Assembly (NCBI GenBank): GCA_013115125.1
Contig: JABANN010000242.1
Span: 1-48,290 of the forward strand
Direction of reading: 5' to 3'
Source: Perkinsus olseni
Lineage: Eukaryota; Perkinsozoa; Perkinsida
DNA length: 48,290 nt
Shown here: positions 11,557 to 23,131 of the stretch, piece by piece
How the letters are laid out: the number at the start of each line of letters is the position of its first letter
How positions within the stretch are numbered: position 1 is the first letter of the stretch
Program-made: the position numbers and the translations under genes
Notes under the pieces: generated by a model
What the model was told of the DNA's origin: nothing
What the model saw: only the letters and a program-made list of their open reading frames with translations
Database searches by the model: none

Positions 11557-12301
11557 TCATGGTAAAAACTCTCTCCCACTGTCCATTTTAAACTTACGGT
11601 ATTCTGCAACTGCCTCGTCCATCATAAATTTTCCGAGCCATTTAGGCCCAGGCTTGTAACCAGGCATAGGATTCTGTTCGATATAATCTGCTATTTTATC
11701 GCATTGGGAATCTTCCATATTGAACTCGCTCATTATGTTGCCCAACAGGTGGTAGAAGGGGTTCATTTTACCCGTCTTCTCGTGTACAGATCGCTCCTCT
11801 CCTTTGCACCAGTGGAGTTTTTCATCTCCTTCTTCGAATCGGAACTCCCACGTACCATCGCCGTAAGAGCTGAGACAGGACACTTATTGAGGAGTTAGGT
11901 TTATGATGACACTTAGTCCACAAAAAAACCTTGTCAGTCGCACGTTAGACGGTGACGAGTCTTACATATATTCGGCCATAGGGCGTGAGGAGCCAGTCAC
12001 CCGCACGCTAAGGCGAAAATAACTTCCTTCTTCGCCGGCAGAAGGATGCATTTTCAGAACCAACACTTCGAAGGGTATACCCTGTGGCTTGTATTCCATA
12101 TAGCAAGTAGAGGCCGATTTGAAAAGGTTCTTCATTACCAAACGGCCCGGCGCCGAGGCCTAAAGGAGGAGAAACAGATAATTGCTTCGACCCTTTTCGA
12201 TGTTGGTTGCTGAGTGATACCCTGGAGTCAGCCTTCCCCTTTAAAGCGCGTGTTAGGATCACCGAAACAAGCAGCAAGATAGTGCGGCAGAAGTTTGTCA
12301 T
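11557..12301 (-). CDS. Small secreted protein, tandem family member B (three exons)
   Basis: Paralog of the gene at 9721-10453, about 200 residues. The ATG at 12301 opens a signal peptide (MTNFCRTILLLVSVILTRA). After GKADSR an intron (gtatcac...ctttag) leads to exon 2, ASAPGRLVMKNLFKSAS, then YMEYKPQGIPFEVLVLKMHP and YFRLSVRVTGSSRPMAEY. A second intron (gtaagac...tctcag) leads to exon 3, SYGDGTWEFRFEEGDEKLHW, then MNPFYHLLGNIMSEF, CDKIADYIEQNPMPGYKPG and a charged tail ending SGREFLP. Exon structure, phases and the landmarks (signal peptide, EY-x-SY-x-DG, NPF, CDxIAxYI, GY) are shared with member A despite low identity. The function is unknown. Extracellular export is inferred from the signal peptide and the absence of other membrane segments. 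Confidence 0.7.
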
Positions 12302-12357
12302 CACGCTAAAAAGACACGACTGGCATCAATAAGAACTTGATTGGGGAACTGCTGTCG

Positions 12358-12870
12358 CTACACTGGACGACGTAGGTGGAAACAGTGGTTCGAGCATGAG
12401 CGGGAGGGCAAGAAGGAGGCTCGAGAAGAAGCAAGATGGCAAGGGAGTTGTCTGCCGCTTAACTCTCCACCAATTTTTGCCGTTGATCTCGCGGGTACCA
12501 AAATTCTCGCTTTCATGAAAAAAGGAAAAGGGTCGGACAGTGCAAACCATACAATCTCTGCTCCGTATGAAACCTCCTCAACGCTACCACTGAAGCCTCT
12601 TGCGTTGTCTAGCATGACCCTTGAGCTCCTGGTTGTCAATTTGACACTGTCAGACCCATTAACCGCAAACTTACGTGGCCTCTTCACTCCCCTTTCGTTT
12701 TTGGCATATGCCGTATGCTGTACGTCACAGCCACACTTTCTAAGATCTCCCACTCGAGACCTCCAGTTGGAAGCCTCCCAGTAGTACTGGCCCAGTACTA
12801 TTGGCCGACCATCCCAACCGACGCTAACACAAACGATGACGTTGGTTCGGCCCCATCTTCCTCCTTAATC
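12358..12870 (-). CDS. Hypothetical open stretch, gene status uncertain
   Basis: A continuous minus-strand reading frame of about 165 codons. It runs from RTNVIVCVSVGWDGRPIVLG, through YYWEASNWRSRVGDLRKCGC, to a stop at 12358. The first part looks protein-like (hydrophobic strand, then WDGRP, then an amphipathic helix), but the last 40 codons look random, and the opposite strand is also open for about 147 codons. It lies between secreted members B and C. It could be an exon of a further gene or a transposase remnant. Neither is supported by a diagnostic motif. Boundaries are the limits of the open frame. Confidence 0.25.
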
Positions 12871-13573
12871 TTCTCAGTGGATCGCGCAAGCCTCTTCCGA
12901 GAGCTAGTTCACAGGTCCTTGTCCATCGGCTAGTTTGCTTCATCAATCGCCGACACAATGAATGACATGAAGGATGATCTGAGAGAAGTGACAGCCATGG
13001 GCGGAGCCAGGAATTTCGGTGTGGGGGGCATCTTGGGGCGGCGCCTCAACCCGCTGGGGCCCAGTCCGAGCCGGTCGGATATGTCGTCATCTTCCTCCTG
13101 CCATCAATTCCGATCAAAGGGTGGTTCCCGAGGGTGTACTCGACTCGGCACTTGAATACCACTTGCTCGACGGGAAATGAAACTCATCAACGGACCCCGT
13201 AACAGACATCATCCTCCACATCACATGGCTTTCCCGTGACCTCAGTGATATCGGGCTCGTGAGATGTCACATAAGGCCAATGAAGCCACAGGTCTTGCGA
13301 GGAGTGGAGACGCAGGGCTGGGATTCGGTATCCTAGCCTAGGAAGATAACATCTCTGAAGAACTTCGGGATGGACGTCCACGTTGTGGCGAAAGCCAGCA
13401 GAGCTGTTATCGTGCAGGCGAAACGGTGGATGACCGCTTTTGTGAGTTTCCTGCGCTATACCCTATTTAGTTCATTCAGCACAACAGCGACTCTCTTTGA
13501 CATACATGAAAATCACAGCAAAATATTAGCGAGGTTATCTCGCTATTCCTAGGCAAGCATCGTCTTACATTGT
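12871..13573. other. Spacer without a recognisable gene
   Basis: Scattered short open frames on both strands, none with motifs or splice-linked continuation. A G-rich run sits at 13020-13065. Nothing else can be supported. Confidence 0.4.
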
Positions 13574-14060
13574 TCAGCTCTTTTCATCGGGATTGTTTGC
13601 AATATACTCTATCATGTCGCAACATGAACTAGTATAGGTCTCTTCGGTAACAGTTCGGAAATTACTCCAAAGACAAGGACAAAGGGATCAATGTCACCGT
13701 CTTTCGTACGAAGCTCCTGCTCTCCACCTCCCTCGACGATAACTCAGTTGTCTCCGTCCGACACGCAGACGAACTTCCCCCTCGCTCTCGCGTGAGAGCT
13801 GAGGGTGATGAACACCGAGGGAAATGAGGTCCCTTTCAATAGGGAAGTGGTAACGCAGCTGGTGATAAGTATCACGCGTATTGGATAATCATAAGTATTG
13901 GATACTTCTGTCCCACAGCTCCAACTTCGAGCATGTGGTCTTTGGTACCCCAGTCACGGTGATGATTTCCGCTATGAGCTAGCATGGGGTATGGGGTAAA
14001 GCATGACGCATACTGGCACTTCTTTCTTATATGATGGCTGCCTCGTGCCCTACCGTTAGC
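13574..14060 (-). pseudogene. Decayed third copy of the small secreted-protein family (member C)
   Basis: The 3' exon (13574-13798, minus strand) starts after a caccctcag acceptor like those of A and B. It keeps the family landmarks at matching spacing: a strand GKFVCVSDGD, then DIDPFVLVF, then CDMIEYIANNP near the end. It carries one in-frame stop after SDGDN and a frame change between the DPF and CDMIEY blocks. Upstream (about 13870-14060) lies EVPVCVMLYPIPHASS, which resembles the GIPFEVLVLKMHPSAG strand of exon 2 in member B, again in a broken frame. No signal-peptide exon was found. It is best read as a degenerate tandem copy. Sequencing error could explain a single break but not all of them. 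Confidence 0.55.
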
Positions 14061-14106
14061 GCCCAAGCCTAAATTGAGGTTTTCTTAACACAACAGGAAC
14101 TTGGCG

Positions 14107-16291
14107 TTATCGTCGAGGAAGCTTCTCAGGAGGCCGACCATCCCCCGATGCCTGCTCAGACTGCGTCTCGGCTTCCCGCTGCTTGTCCAGCTGTCGAAGG
14201 TACTTCTCTACATTAACACTCTCGCTGCCAAAGACGTAGCTGTCCCCTTCGGCACCATGAGGCTGAGGGCAGCAACGCTGACGAAGGACTGACCGTTGCC
14301 TTTGTGCCCTACCTGGGCCTTCAAGTCGTGCTCCTCCTCGAGATTATCACTTCTGTTCTTCCTCTTCCTCCTATCATGCAGCTTATTATTCCCTTCGACG
14401 AACTGTCGCATTGACTCTCGTTCCCGCGGCGCCGGCTTCTCCTGCGTGAGCCTGTAGGGAGCACGACCATCAACCAAGCCGCCGACTACAGTGAGCCCTA
14501 CCATGGGTGATTGAGCGCTGCCTTGGCTGTGAGCCGAGTAGCCGGGTTCAAGTCTAGAAGCCCTTGCATCAGGTCAAGCCCAATCTAAGAATCCATCTGT
14601 CATCTAATTTGTCATTTTGTGCGGATTATTACGTGTGTCAATGGACAGGAGACCGCAGAGACTATGCCGGCCTGCGGGAAGCCAATCGCCGCACTCCTCC
14701 AGTTCGGCTGTCTCGTCCGTATCTTCATCCCCTTGGCTGTCACGTACCTACACTAAGTTCCCTAATCGAACACTGCACGGTCAGGCGTAAGCTTACGATC
14801 TGAACTCGGGCCATTGACGGTTCACATTCGGCGTTCCCACCAAATCTAGTATTTTTTCCAGCACCTCCACCTCCGACGCCTCAGCAAATAGCGGGTCCTG
14901 CAGAGGGGCATAACTCAGAGCTACGTTGAAGTAGTAAGCTACCCGTCTGATAATCTCCCCTACTATACATCCGCATGACCACATGTCAATCGCTGTAGTG
15001 TACTTGTAATCTTCAGGGCCCAGGAGTAATTCTGAGAAGACATTTTGCCTACAATATACCCCCTATTCCGCCGCCTCTCACCTGGCGCTCTATACCATAA
15101 TGTAACAACTTTGCGGGTCATGGGGTCGATGGGCTCCGAGTACTGACGGGCCAGACCGAAATCGCAAATTTTGAGAACTCCCCTGAAGAACACCAAAATC
15201 ACCAGCCGGAACCTTTCTAAGGTGAACTATTCCCGCTAGCGGAGATTCTCGCCCCATTTAGCGGAGATTCTCGTAGGGATAATTATTACCGATTGTTGAA
15301 AAGCAAGTTACTTGTCTTTAAATCTCTGTGAATAATCCATCGCTCGTGCATATAAGCGACCCCGGACAGTAATTGCACTACGAGTGATTTTACCTACACA
15401 CAATTCATTTTGCCCCTCCCCATCAACGCTCCACTCTCTCCTCCCTGCCCAGTGTTAAGTACCTCAGCCTGCCTGAGACCCTCATCAGGAGTGAGGTGCT
15501 CTAAGAGATCCTTCAACTCATGCTCCATGTACTCCATGACCATGTAGATCTGCGTACTGCGAGCCCCAACAGCCTGAAGGAAGAGAGTCGATGCATGACG
15601 CTAGCGGTATGATGACACTAGAGTATTACCACTTCTGAAACCGTGATGATGTTCTCGTGTCGGAGACGGAGTAGCGTGTCGACCTCCCGAAGAGCCGTCA
15701 AAGGGAAGCCAGAGGAGTCGTCCTGCTCGCGCAGCTTGACCTGATGCGGCAATCGCCCACGGATCAAGCGCAGCTCGAACGGAGGTGTGTGGCACGTAAG
15801 GGGAAAAGAGGAGTCCGACCCGGAACGAGCCTGTCAATCTACATCGACATCAGAGCGAGGACCCCCCACCTACCTGTTTTAGTGCACATATCTTTCCACT
15901 CGATTTCTCCCTCGCTCGATACACTACACCGTAGGTCCCTTCATCGATGCGATTCAACTTCTCGTAGTTATCCACAGCTCGGCATCCCTACACATCATTC
16001 ATGCTACAGAGCGACCGTGAACAGGTTGACTGTAATCTACTGTGTGCCATAGTAGATTACTATATCACCGGATTACTCAGCGATGAATAAAGCTAAACCT
16101 CCGCGGCACGAATAGGTTCAGTCCCCATTCCCTGATACTACATCCAGTACAGGTATGTGAGGCCTTCCAGGGTGTCCAGCCATACCATCCCGGCTCGCCG
16201 CTTCACGAGGCTCTACCTCCTTGACGTCCATGGACGGGGTCGAATCCATGGTCAGCCGTGATTGAGAGCCGTCACCATCAGCTGCAGCCAT
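14107..16291 (-). CDS. Cyclin-dependent kinase, PITSLRE/PISSLRE (CDK10/CDK11) type
   Basis: Multi-exon Ser/Thr kinase. The ATG at 16291 opens an acidic N-terminus ([17 protein letters not shown]). The kinase begins [20 protein letters not shown] with ATP-binding Lys in CALKQ (about 15985-15880). The C-helix reads [19 protein letters not shown] (about 15700-15640), followed by [35 protein letters not shown] (catalytic Asp, near 15350), [20 protein letters not shown] with [10 protein letters not shown] (near 15110), and [12 protein letters not shown] (near 14980). The next parts are [16 protein letters not shown] and [20 protein letters not shown] (near 14550). The tail reads [20 protein letters not shown], and the final exon ends EKLPRR at the TAA at 14107-14109. 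HRD, DFG and APE motifs are all present, so it should be active with a cyclin partner, probably in nuclear transcription or splicing control as in this CDK branch. Cyclin identity cannot be seen. Confidence 0.9.
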
Positions 16292-16887
16292 GGGGTGGGT
16301 CTGCAACATTAAAAGTCTCTCGGCAGCTATCCCTCTCGCACATTATTCTTCCCGATACCAGCCAATGCAACACTCGGAACACAACGCGGGCTAAAATAGC
16401 GATTAGAAAAAGCGTTGCCTGTGATATCGCATCTTGAGGAGCCCGGAGCGTGCCTTCTGATCCGGAGCCCATGATCAGAAACTCTGGGGCCCACGCAAGT
16501 CGGGGACCAGGTCCTGTCTAATACCAGCGTCACGGTCCAGTTATGTCGCTGCCCTCACTGTCCCTGGTCATCGCCTTCAAACAGCGGCAGCCACTTAGTC
16601 TTACTTCTTACATGAGTCTTGAGTCCAAGACCGAACGTCCGACAGTCAAGTCTCAGGGGCGCGTCTCAAGCGCTCCTCGGGCCACAGTAAGGTGGACACG
16701 AAATCAATAGGGCTCAGAGAACGAGAGTCGAGACACTCCACCGCCGTACGACCAGCGACCCCACCTAAGCCCCCCTAATGGTTCAAGCTACTCAACACAA
16801 GTGAGTCCTCATAAACTGAGAAACCCGCAGGAAATGATGATGCACGTCACCATCACGCAGGAGTCACGAAGTATCTTAGGTTCAACA
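16292..16887. other. Intergenic region between proteasome and CDK genes
   Basis: About 600 bp between the 3' end of the proteasome alpha-2 gene and the start of the CDK gene, both minus strand. Short open frames here have no motifs. It should contain the CDK promoter and the proteasome gene's 3' UTR. No TATA-like element stands out. Confidence 0.5.
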
Positions 16888-18246
16888 TTACTCGACCTCG
16901 CTCAGGTAATCCTTAATCTCTGCAGGAGTCAGCACTCGGAACCTAAGGGGAAGGGTGACGTCATCGGCAACGACGGCTCAGGCAATAATGAGGCAGTCAA
17001 TAAGGCATGAACGTACTTTTTCTCCTCGGACGAGACAATACCAATCTCAATGTTGTGTTCATTAATCGCACCCTCGAATCCTTCCTGAACAAGAACCACA
17101 CAACGGTCCCGTCCATCGCTCTCGACCATGGTCTATACAAGAGCTGGCCAGTATGACAGACGATAGAACACAGGGGGGAAACGTCCATGCATGTGAGTCA
17201 AATCTCCCCGATATCACCTTCAACGTTAAGATGGCCGTGTGAATGGCATCCTCCAACTCGATGTCCTCGGAGTATCTACGAGCATGTTATTCTCCTAGAG
17301 CTGATGGCGATTCTCGTACCTCTTCTCCAGGAACGACTTGGCATTAGCATAGTTCTTGCCAATGGCCGAGGCCTTCCATCCGAAGAAGGCACCACTAGGA
17401 TCAACCTGACCACCAATGATGACGCTGGACGATACAGACTGACGATTCTCTCTGCTCACCTGATAGAGCTGGGGGCCCTCGGTCTCATCCCAGCCAGCAA
17501 TCATGAGGGATATGCCGAAGGGACGGACGCCACCGGATTGGGTGAACTCCTGCATGGAGGAGCTCAAAGATATTCCAAAACTCAAAGGGAATCTCACCTG
17601 CATGACGTTGGCGACCTCCCTGGTGAGCTGTCGGACGGGGATCTCGTCCTCATAAGTACACCAGTACTGCTGAGCCTGAAAGAGCCATCATTCTCTGGAT
17701 CTATCCTGAGCATTTCCCTTTCCTCTCGCGCGATATACATTCCTCGTCTTACATCGGCGGAAGCACCCTAGCCATATACCATATCGGTTATAATCACCGT
17801 GATGAGAAGCGGGCGAATGGACGGCGACGAAAGAGGCGAAGAGTACTACCTGCTTCCGGCCACGCGACAGTATCACTCGGAAGTCCGGAGGCATACCAGC
17901 GAAGACCTGAGAGAGGATACCCATGTCGGCACACAAGGCCATCCACTCCCGTATTACACATCCAATCCTGTTGGTGAAGTTGTCGACTTTACGGACCGAG
18001 TCCTCCTCAGCTAGAATCGTTTGGAACTGATAAGAGCGGAGGAACTTGAAACGGCGGATACCCTTCCTATGGTAGCGGTGGATCCGGTGGCAGTACCTTC
18101 TTTTCAGTGGCCAGTACGACTCCATTCTTAGCTTTGATTCCCAAGGCGGGCTTCCCCATTGATACCGCATTGAGAGCGTACTCAATCTGGCCTAGCTTGC
18201 CAGAAGGGGAGAAGGTGGTCAACGAGAAGGAGTATTCGGAATCCAT
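16888..18246 (-). CDS. PSMA2: 20S proteasome subunit alpha type-2
   Basis: The ATG at 18246 opens [20 protein letters not shown], then [20 protein letters not shown] and [10 protein letters not shown], the hallmark N-terminus of alpha-2 (subunit C3). Later exons give [38 protein letters not shown] (about 17920-17860), [39 protein letters not shown] (about 17570-17510), [30 protein letters not shown], [15 protein letters not shown], and [17 protein letters not shown] with stop 16888-16890. The full family length is covered by five or more exons with short GT-AG introns. The alpha subunit forms the outer gated rings of the 20S core, has no catalytic Thr, and contributes to the gate through its N-terminus. 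The divergent DHHC gene starts about 680 bp away on the other strand. Confidence 0.96.
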
Positions 18247-18927
18247 ATTGGTGCGATAGAAAAAACAACGGCTACTAGGCAAGTTCAAGAGTTTATCGCC
18301 AGCCTTCACAAGCCAAGTTCATCTAGTGGCCTAGAACCTAGCAAATAACTATCGCACAAGGAGCTAAAGATAGGATGGGCTATTCTTCGCCATGAGGGTT
18401 TGAGGGGCTGCGAGCGAGGCTGGCAGACGGATACGGCATCAGTTCAAAAGTGTTAACTTCACTGCGCCTCACAGTCAGCATACATCTCGGAACCAACTCG
18501 ATAAGATGAGACAGTTGGTGCTTTGCTACGTTATATGGGGCATGAGTAAACAACTGGTTGACCGCGAGTAGTTGTATTGGGTGGTAGGACGGCCACATCG
18601 CCATTCCTATTGCAAATCACAAAAAAATGAGGAAAAATACTCTTGCCAAGTTTCGAGCTCGGCTTACTGAAGCTGTTACAATTCGAAGCTCGGCCCAATT
18701 TGTGAATCGTTGAGCCAGTAACGTTGAAGATGCTGCTCTAGTGGGAAACCCTACGTATCATAGCCCTTCGGCTCTCTGGCTTGTACTCTATCGATCCGGA
18801 AATTCTTCTCATGACTTCAACTTCTCCCATCGTTTCCGCTGGTCTCCCATGCAAGAGGATGTCATCCCCAGAGGGGCAAGTCTCATCGTCTTCTCTAATC
18901 TTCGCAGGCTTTCTAGTCCAATAAGTC
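18247..18927. promoter_or_regulatory. Divergent promoter region (PSMA2 / DHHC)
   Basis: About 680 bp between two head-to-head genes, the only divergent strand switch in the window, so it must drive transcription both ways (inference from gene direction). No gene-like frame or clear core element is visible. Motifs such as tcgagctcggctt (18653) and cgaagctcggccc (18683) form an imperfect direct repeat, about 30 bp apart. Confidence 0.4.
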
Positions 18928-20661
18928 ATGGATATCTCGGATTACCTTCGATTCAGCGACCCGAGGCTGGTGGAAAAACTCCGGCAGAATACTGAAGTCG
19001 TGGGCTACGAAGGTGGTGCTCCAAGCACTGCAGGATACTCAGGAGAGGGCTCTTTGGACGCGAGCTTACTTCAAACAAAACCTTTGAGTAGTATAGAGGG
19101 GACTGACGAGGGAGGCGGGCTGGACGTATCTTTCTTTGCCAGAGAAGCGCAAGTCGTGGCTCCCCAGTGGACTGCATGCCTTCTCAAGGTCCAAGAATGA
19201 GTGTGTACGGGAGTATTTTCGTAAAGGCAATTACAAGGGAAAGTGTACACCACTTTTCGATGGCAGAGTGGTAATGCGAGGGTCGGCTGTATTGCTCTTC
19301 TCGTTCTCTACCCGGATTCAAAGACAAGCTTGAGAGGGCCGTCGGTGATGTTGTAGGTGATCGGGCCACAGCGGCTAGCGGTGTCTTTGTCTATGCTTGT
19401 ACTTCTACTTATGTCGCTGAAGATGGCACTACACATATGTCCTCGTCTCGTTGATGTTGTGGAGGAGCTTGGTGGAGCGGTTCACGGTACTGCTCAATCT
19501 TTCTAAGGTCGATCGCTATTCTTCCTTCTTCAGTTGCCATGTTCTTCACGGACCTGTTAGACTACTTTTTGTTGCCGCTTTCCTGGGTAATTTCGTATCT
19601 TCATAGAGTCGTGCGACGTATCCTTCGCTGGCGCCGGTTAGATATTCTTCTTCCTCACGGCATTCTCTGATCCCGGTATCATACCACGTAGTAAGCCTGA
19701 GGACCATCCCGAGGAGGCCATAGCAGAGATAAGGCCCCAGCAGTTGGATCCGAGGTCAGCTCTGGGAGAGGGGGGTAGCTTTCCGATCAACAGCAGCTGG
19801 ATACATTTCAGAACGGGCATGCCTCGCCCTCGGTACCTCCTGCTCAACGGTGTTGCAGTAAAACAGAAGTGGTGCCGTAAGTACTGCATGCGGCCGGAAT
19901 GAGCGGATAGTGTTGCTTATCGGATCAGGCACTTGTCGGATATACAGACCTCCCAGAAGCCATCACTGTAGCGTCTGCGATGACTGCGTTACTCGCTTCG
20001 ACCATCATTGCGCTGTATTAGGTAGGACTGTTCTCTCAGATGGGAAGTCAGTGCGGTCCTATCAGGCACATGCGTCGGGCTTGGTAACTACCGTTACTTT
20101 CTATGCTTGATCGTCACATTAGGTGAGTATCCATCTATAGTATATCAACGCAACAGCAGTTTAAGACTCATCGTTATAGGTTTATCAAGTCTACTAGCAC
20201 TGGCCCTCTGCATAGCCCATATAGTAACTGCAGGTAGGCTCTCACCCGGGAGGTCATTTCTATGAGGATGCGTGTGTGTCTCAGCTGAGTGTTCCGGTCA
20301 GAAGGTGGGCTACTTCATCCTCGACCACCTGGATGACTTCCTAGTAGCTATATTCTGTGTCCTGCTTGTCTTTGGATTTGCTGTGAGTGGGGGGACAGGT
20401 GCCGAGCACACCATCACCTTATCCTACTGGTATCAGATGCTCAACATGTATCATCTTTACATCACAGCGCACAACCTCTCAACCAACGAGCACTTGAAGC
20501 GGTATTATAGGATGAACCCCTTCGACCATGGCACGAAGGAAAATTACTCAAACATTTGTTGTGAGACCCGCTACTGCCTCTCAGTCGGTCTTCTGCCTGC
20601 TACTGCTGCGTCCTCTCAGGCACTCCTGACATGCTTCTTCCGGCAGCAGCAGGTGGAATGA
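18928..20661 (+). CDS. DHHC-type protein S-palmitoyltransferase
   Basis: The ATG at 18928 begins [21 protein letters not shown] later exon reads [20 protein letters not shown], matching the (F)xGRxxMGP segment ahead of the first membrane helix in this family. SDPGIIPR appears near 19670-19690, followed by the Cys-rich domain [19 protein letters not shown] (intron at about 19876-19929) and [15 protein letters not shown] with the catalytic DHHC (about 19990-20015). A membrane helix [17 protein letters not shown] and another, [20 protein letters not shown], come next, then the TTxE-like motif [20 protein letters not shown]. The stop at 20659-20661 is the likeliest end, but the last 40 codons may include further introns. 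The enzyme attaches palmitate to Cys of substrate proteins at Golgi, endosomal or plasma membranes. Substrates are unknown. The Pro-Trp normally found after DHHC-C is absent here (CAVLG). Confidence 0.86.
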
Positions 20662-20911
20662 ATATATTAGCTAGCTATCGTAAGCTGACGGCTTGGGGAT
20701 TATCGTTTACGTTTCGGGCCCTTCTTCAGACCAAATTGGTACACCGAATTCGGACTGCTTATCGGAACTGTACGATTGATAGGAGAAGATTCACAAAACA
20801 CTTGCTGCGGTACATTCTCAGTGTTCCCATTGCCAGTTTCTTACGGACGCTTTCACTCGAGTTTAGTGGTATTCAACACTAGTCCAGACTGATTGGCTCA
20901 GTACTTTTACC

Positions 20912-22746
20912 ATGGCCTCGGCTCCCTCGTCCAACAGCCCAGTGACGATGGGACGCGGTCTATGGTCCGATATATTGGCCTCGGTAGTGAGGGCGATGAA
21001 CACGCCTCCACAAGTTGGAGAGGAGATCACCTTCGTGGATTCTCAAGGCTATCAGTGTACTGCTAGAATAGTCCGACGGGTGCAGCCGAGTGAGGAGCCG
21101 GAGGTGTCGAGCACCTTCAAGATACCTGCCGAAGTAGTAGTACAGAAGGAAGGGGTTGAGGTTGGGCTAGGAGAGGCTTCTAAGGCGGGAGAAGGCAATG
21201 TCTCTCACGAGTTGGGCAGCATGCATCTGTCGGTGAGAAACTCGTTCCTACACATATCGATGAGTGATACTGCGTACGACCAAGTTGCTGCGAGTGGAGT
21301 AGACCGTTTGGGCAAGAGGAGGTAGTAGGGCAGTACGCGAGAGATTGAATCCACGCACCGCGAAGATTTGGGTGATGTCGCAGGTCCAAGAGCGCTGATG
21401 CTCCGGCCGAGGAGAGAGCAGGCAGCGCCGTAACGCCTAGTACTGGTAGAGAGGAGTGGGAGTCTCATGCTCGGCAGTTGACGAAGTCTGAGACGCCGGC
21501 AACGGGTGTTAGCGAAGTACCTACTGTAAACCCGTCGAGTAGCATCAGTCAAAGGGAGCCGCCAAGCATGGCGTCCAGTGCCGCCTCATCGACCGCGCCA
21601 TGCAAACCCCCATCGTCATTGGCTGGGAGTAAGTTGTGGTATTCCCTGTCTCGATCAGAGCGGCGGGTCCTCAGGTGAAGTGCGGGATAACCCTAATGAT
21701 CCTCGGACGACGTTGATGATCCGTAACATTCCCACTAAGTTCACGCAGTCAACCCTGCTCGAAGTCATCAACACTCACGGCTTTTCCTGCACTTACGACT
21801 TTTTCTACCTTCCAATAGACTTCCGGTAATGGCTTTCGGCACCTCGTTCATGGGTTTGATGACAAGTGACTCCTCAGGTCCGAGAAGAATCTTGGCTATG
21901 CCTTTGTCAACTTCAATACACCTCAACTTGCCCAGGCATTTAAGCGAGATTTTCACCATAAGAAGTTGAAGTCTCTGACCAGTCGGAAGGTGCTGGAGAT
22001 CACTTATGCTCGGCTACAGGTAGTCATGGCGGCCATATGATACGCTCCCTCTGTTGGACGGCGAAGCAGTGAGGTATGTCTCAGGGTTTACAAGCAAATA
22101 TCGACCTTTTCCGCAGCTCGGCCGTAACGTCGATGGCTCTGCCCCAATACAAGCCCCTTGTATTCACTAAGGCAGGGTAGTAGAGCTAGTCACAGGAGGA
22201 AGTAGTGCGAAGTCCGTATGATGTTCTATTCCAGGGTACCGGTGCCGATATCTTCCCTTGTTGGGGGAGGTAATCGGCAGGGTAATGCCGCCCCTGCAGG
22301 CTCTCAAACGGGCAGTAGCTACGGCGCGGGCTCGTCCTTCGAGAGCGAGACGGCACCCAGCGTGACGTCGAGTGTAGCATATGCCAGGGCCGTCCAACCG
22401 GGAGTGATAGCGGGCATGCCGATGCCGGCTACCCTGCATGAGGGCCATCCCTACTACCCTTCGTAAGTGAGCTCCTCGTACTGGTCAGCCCGTCTACCCC
22501 TGTTCCAGGCGACCACCGCATCCAGCTGGTAACTTATCGCCTATGATGCCGATGCAGATGTGGTATGGCCCCGTACCGCAGCAGGGTGCTCAGCCCCAAC
22601 AACAACAGCAGCAGCAGGGAGGGACTCCTCACATTCCTCACAGTGAAGGCTACTTCGCAATGGCCCAGCCGCAGCAGCCGTTCATCCAGCAGCCACCGCC
22701 GGGCCCTCAGATGCCACCACCACAACAACAACAGCAGCACTACTAG
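20912..22746 (+). CDS. Mei2-like RNA-binding protein (C-terminal RRM)
   Basis: The ATG at 20912 starts an N-terminal region of about 280 residues with low complexity after the first exon (MGRGLWSDILASVVRAMNTP). The diagnostic Mei2-type RRM is spread over three exons: RTTLMIRNIPTKFTQSTLLE, CTYDFFYLPIDFR (about 21790-21829), then KNLGYAFVNFNTPQLAQAFK and KVLEITYARLQ (about 21890-22020). After an intron ending gtctcag the reading continues GLQANIDLFRSSAVTSMALP, then QYKPLVFTKAG, the typical C-terminal lobe of this family. The tail is Gly/Ser-rich, then Gln/Pro-rich (poly-Q about 22596-22615), and ends PPPQQQQQHY at 22746. In yeast and plants Mei2-type proteins control meiosis and growth by binding noncoding or messenger RNA. 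Here only RNA binding is inferred. RNP1-like (LGYAFVNF) and RNP2-like (LMIRNI) motifs look intact. Confidence 0.92.
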
Positions 22747-23131
22747 GCTAGGGTGCACTTCACGTGAGCGTCCCTTAAGGTGATTTCTCCGCCGACATGG
22801 CCATTATTCTATACCTACTTGTACCTATGAACAACCTCTCTATGTGCTCTTCGTAGAGTGGGGTAATCGCGTGTAGGCGCCCCCAACTCGACTGGCCTCG
22901 ATCCTCGGTCATATCCTCTTTCAGAGGAGCCTGCATACGTTAGTGTACTTTTCCTTGTCAGTAGTAGTAGTACCAGTGGCCAACGGGACGTTATCGGTTT
23001 TTCTTCTCCACCGATCCAACGTGTTTTCTGCCTCGTTTGTACCGTCACCATCTCGATCGAGCCTCGCGTTGTTGGATGGGCTTCTGATCTCCCTCCTGCT
23101 GCTGTTTGGGTAGTGTCATATTCTCCCGACC
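22747..23131. other. Intergenic spacer
   Basis: About 385 bp between two plus-strand RRM genes. It is pyrimidine-rich toward the start of the next gene (ttctccctcctgctgctgtttgggtag just before 23132), compatible with a splice acceptor ahead of the start codon. No gene-like frame. Confidence 0.45.

Noticed and set aside
12341-12784. Plus-strand open frame of about 147 codons overlapping an open minus-strand frame
   Set aside because: Composition is random-looking and no domain is recognisable. At best one of the two strands codes, and the minus one looks slightly better.
12700-12870. Possible Mutator-type transposase fragment (VSVGWDGRPIVLG followed by a Trp-rich helix)
   Set aside because: The resemblance is limited to one strand-helix pattern. 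The catalytic Asp/Glu motifs and terminal inverted repeats were not found.
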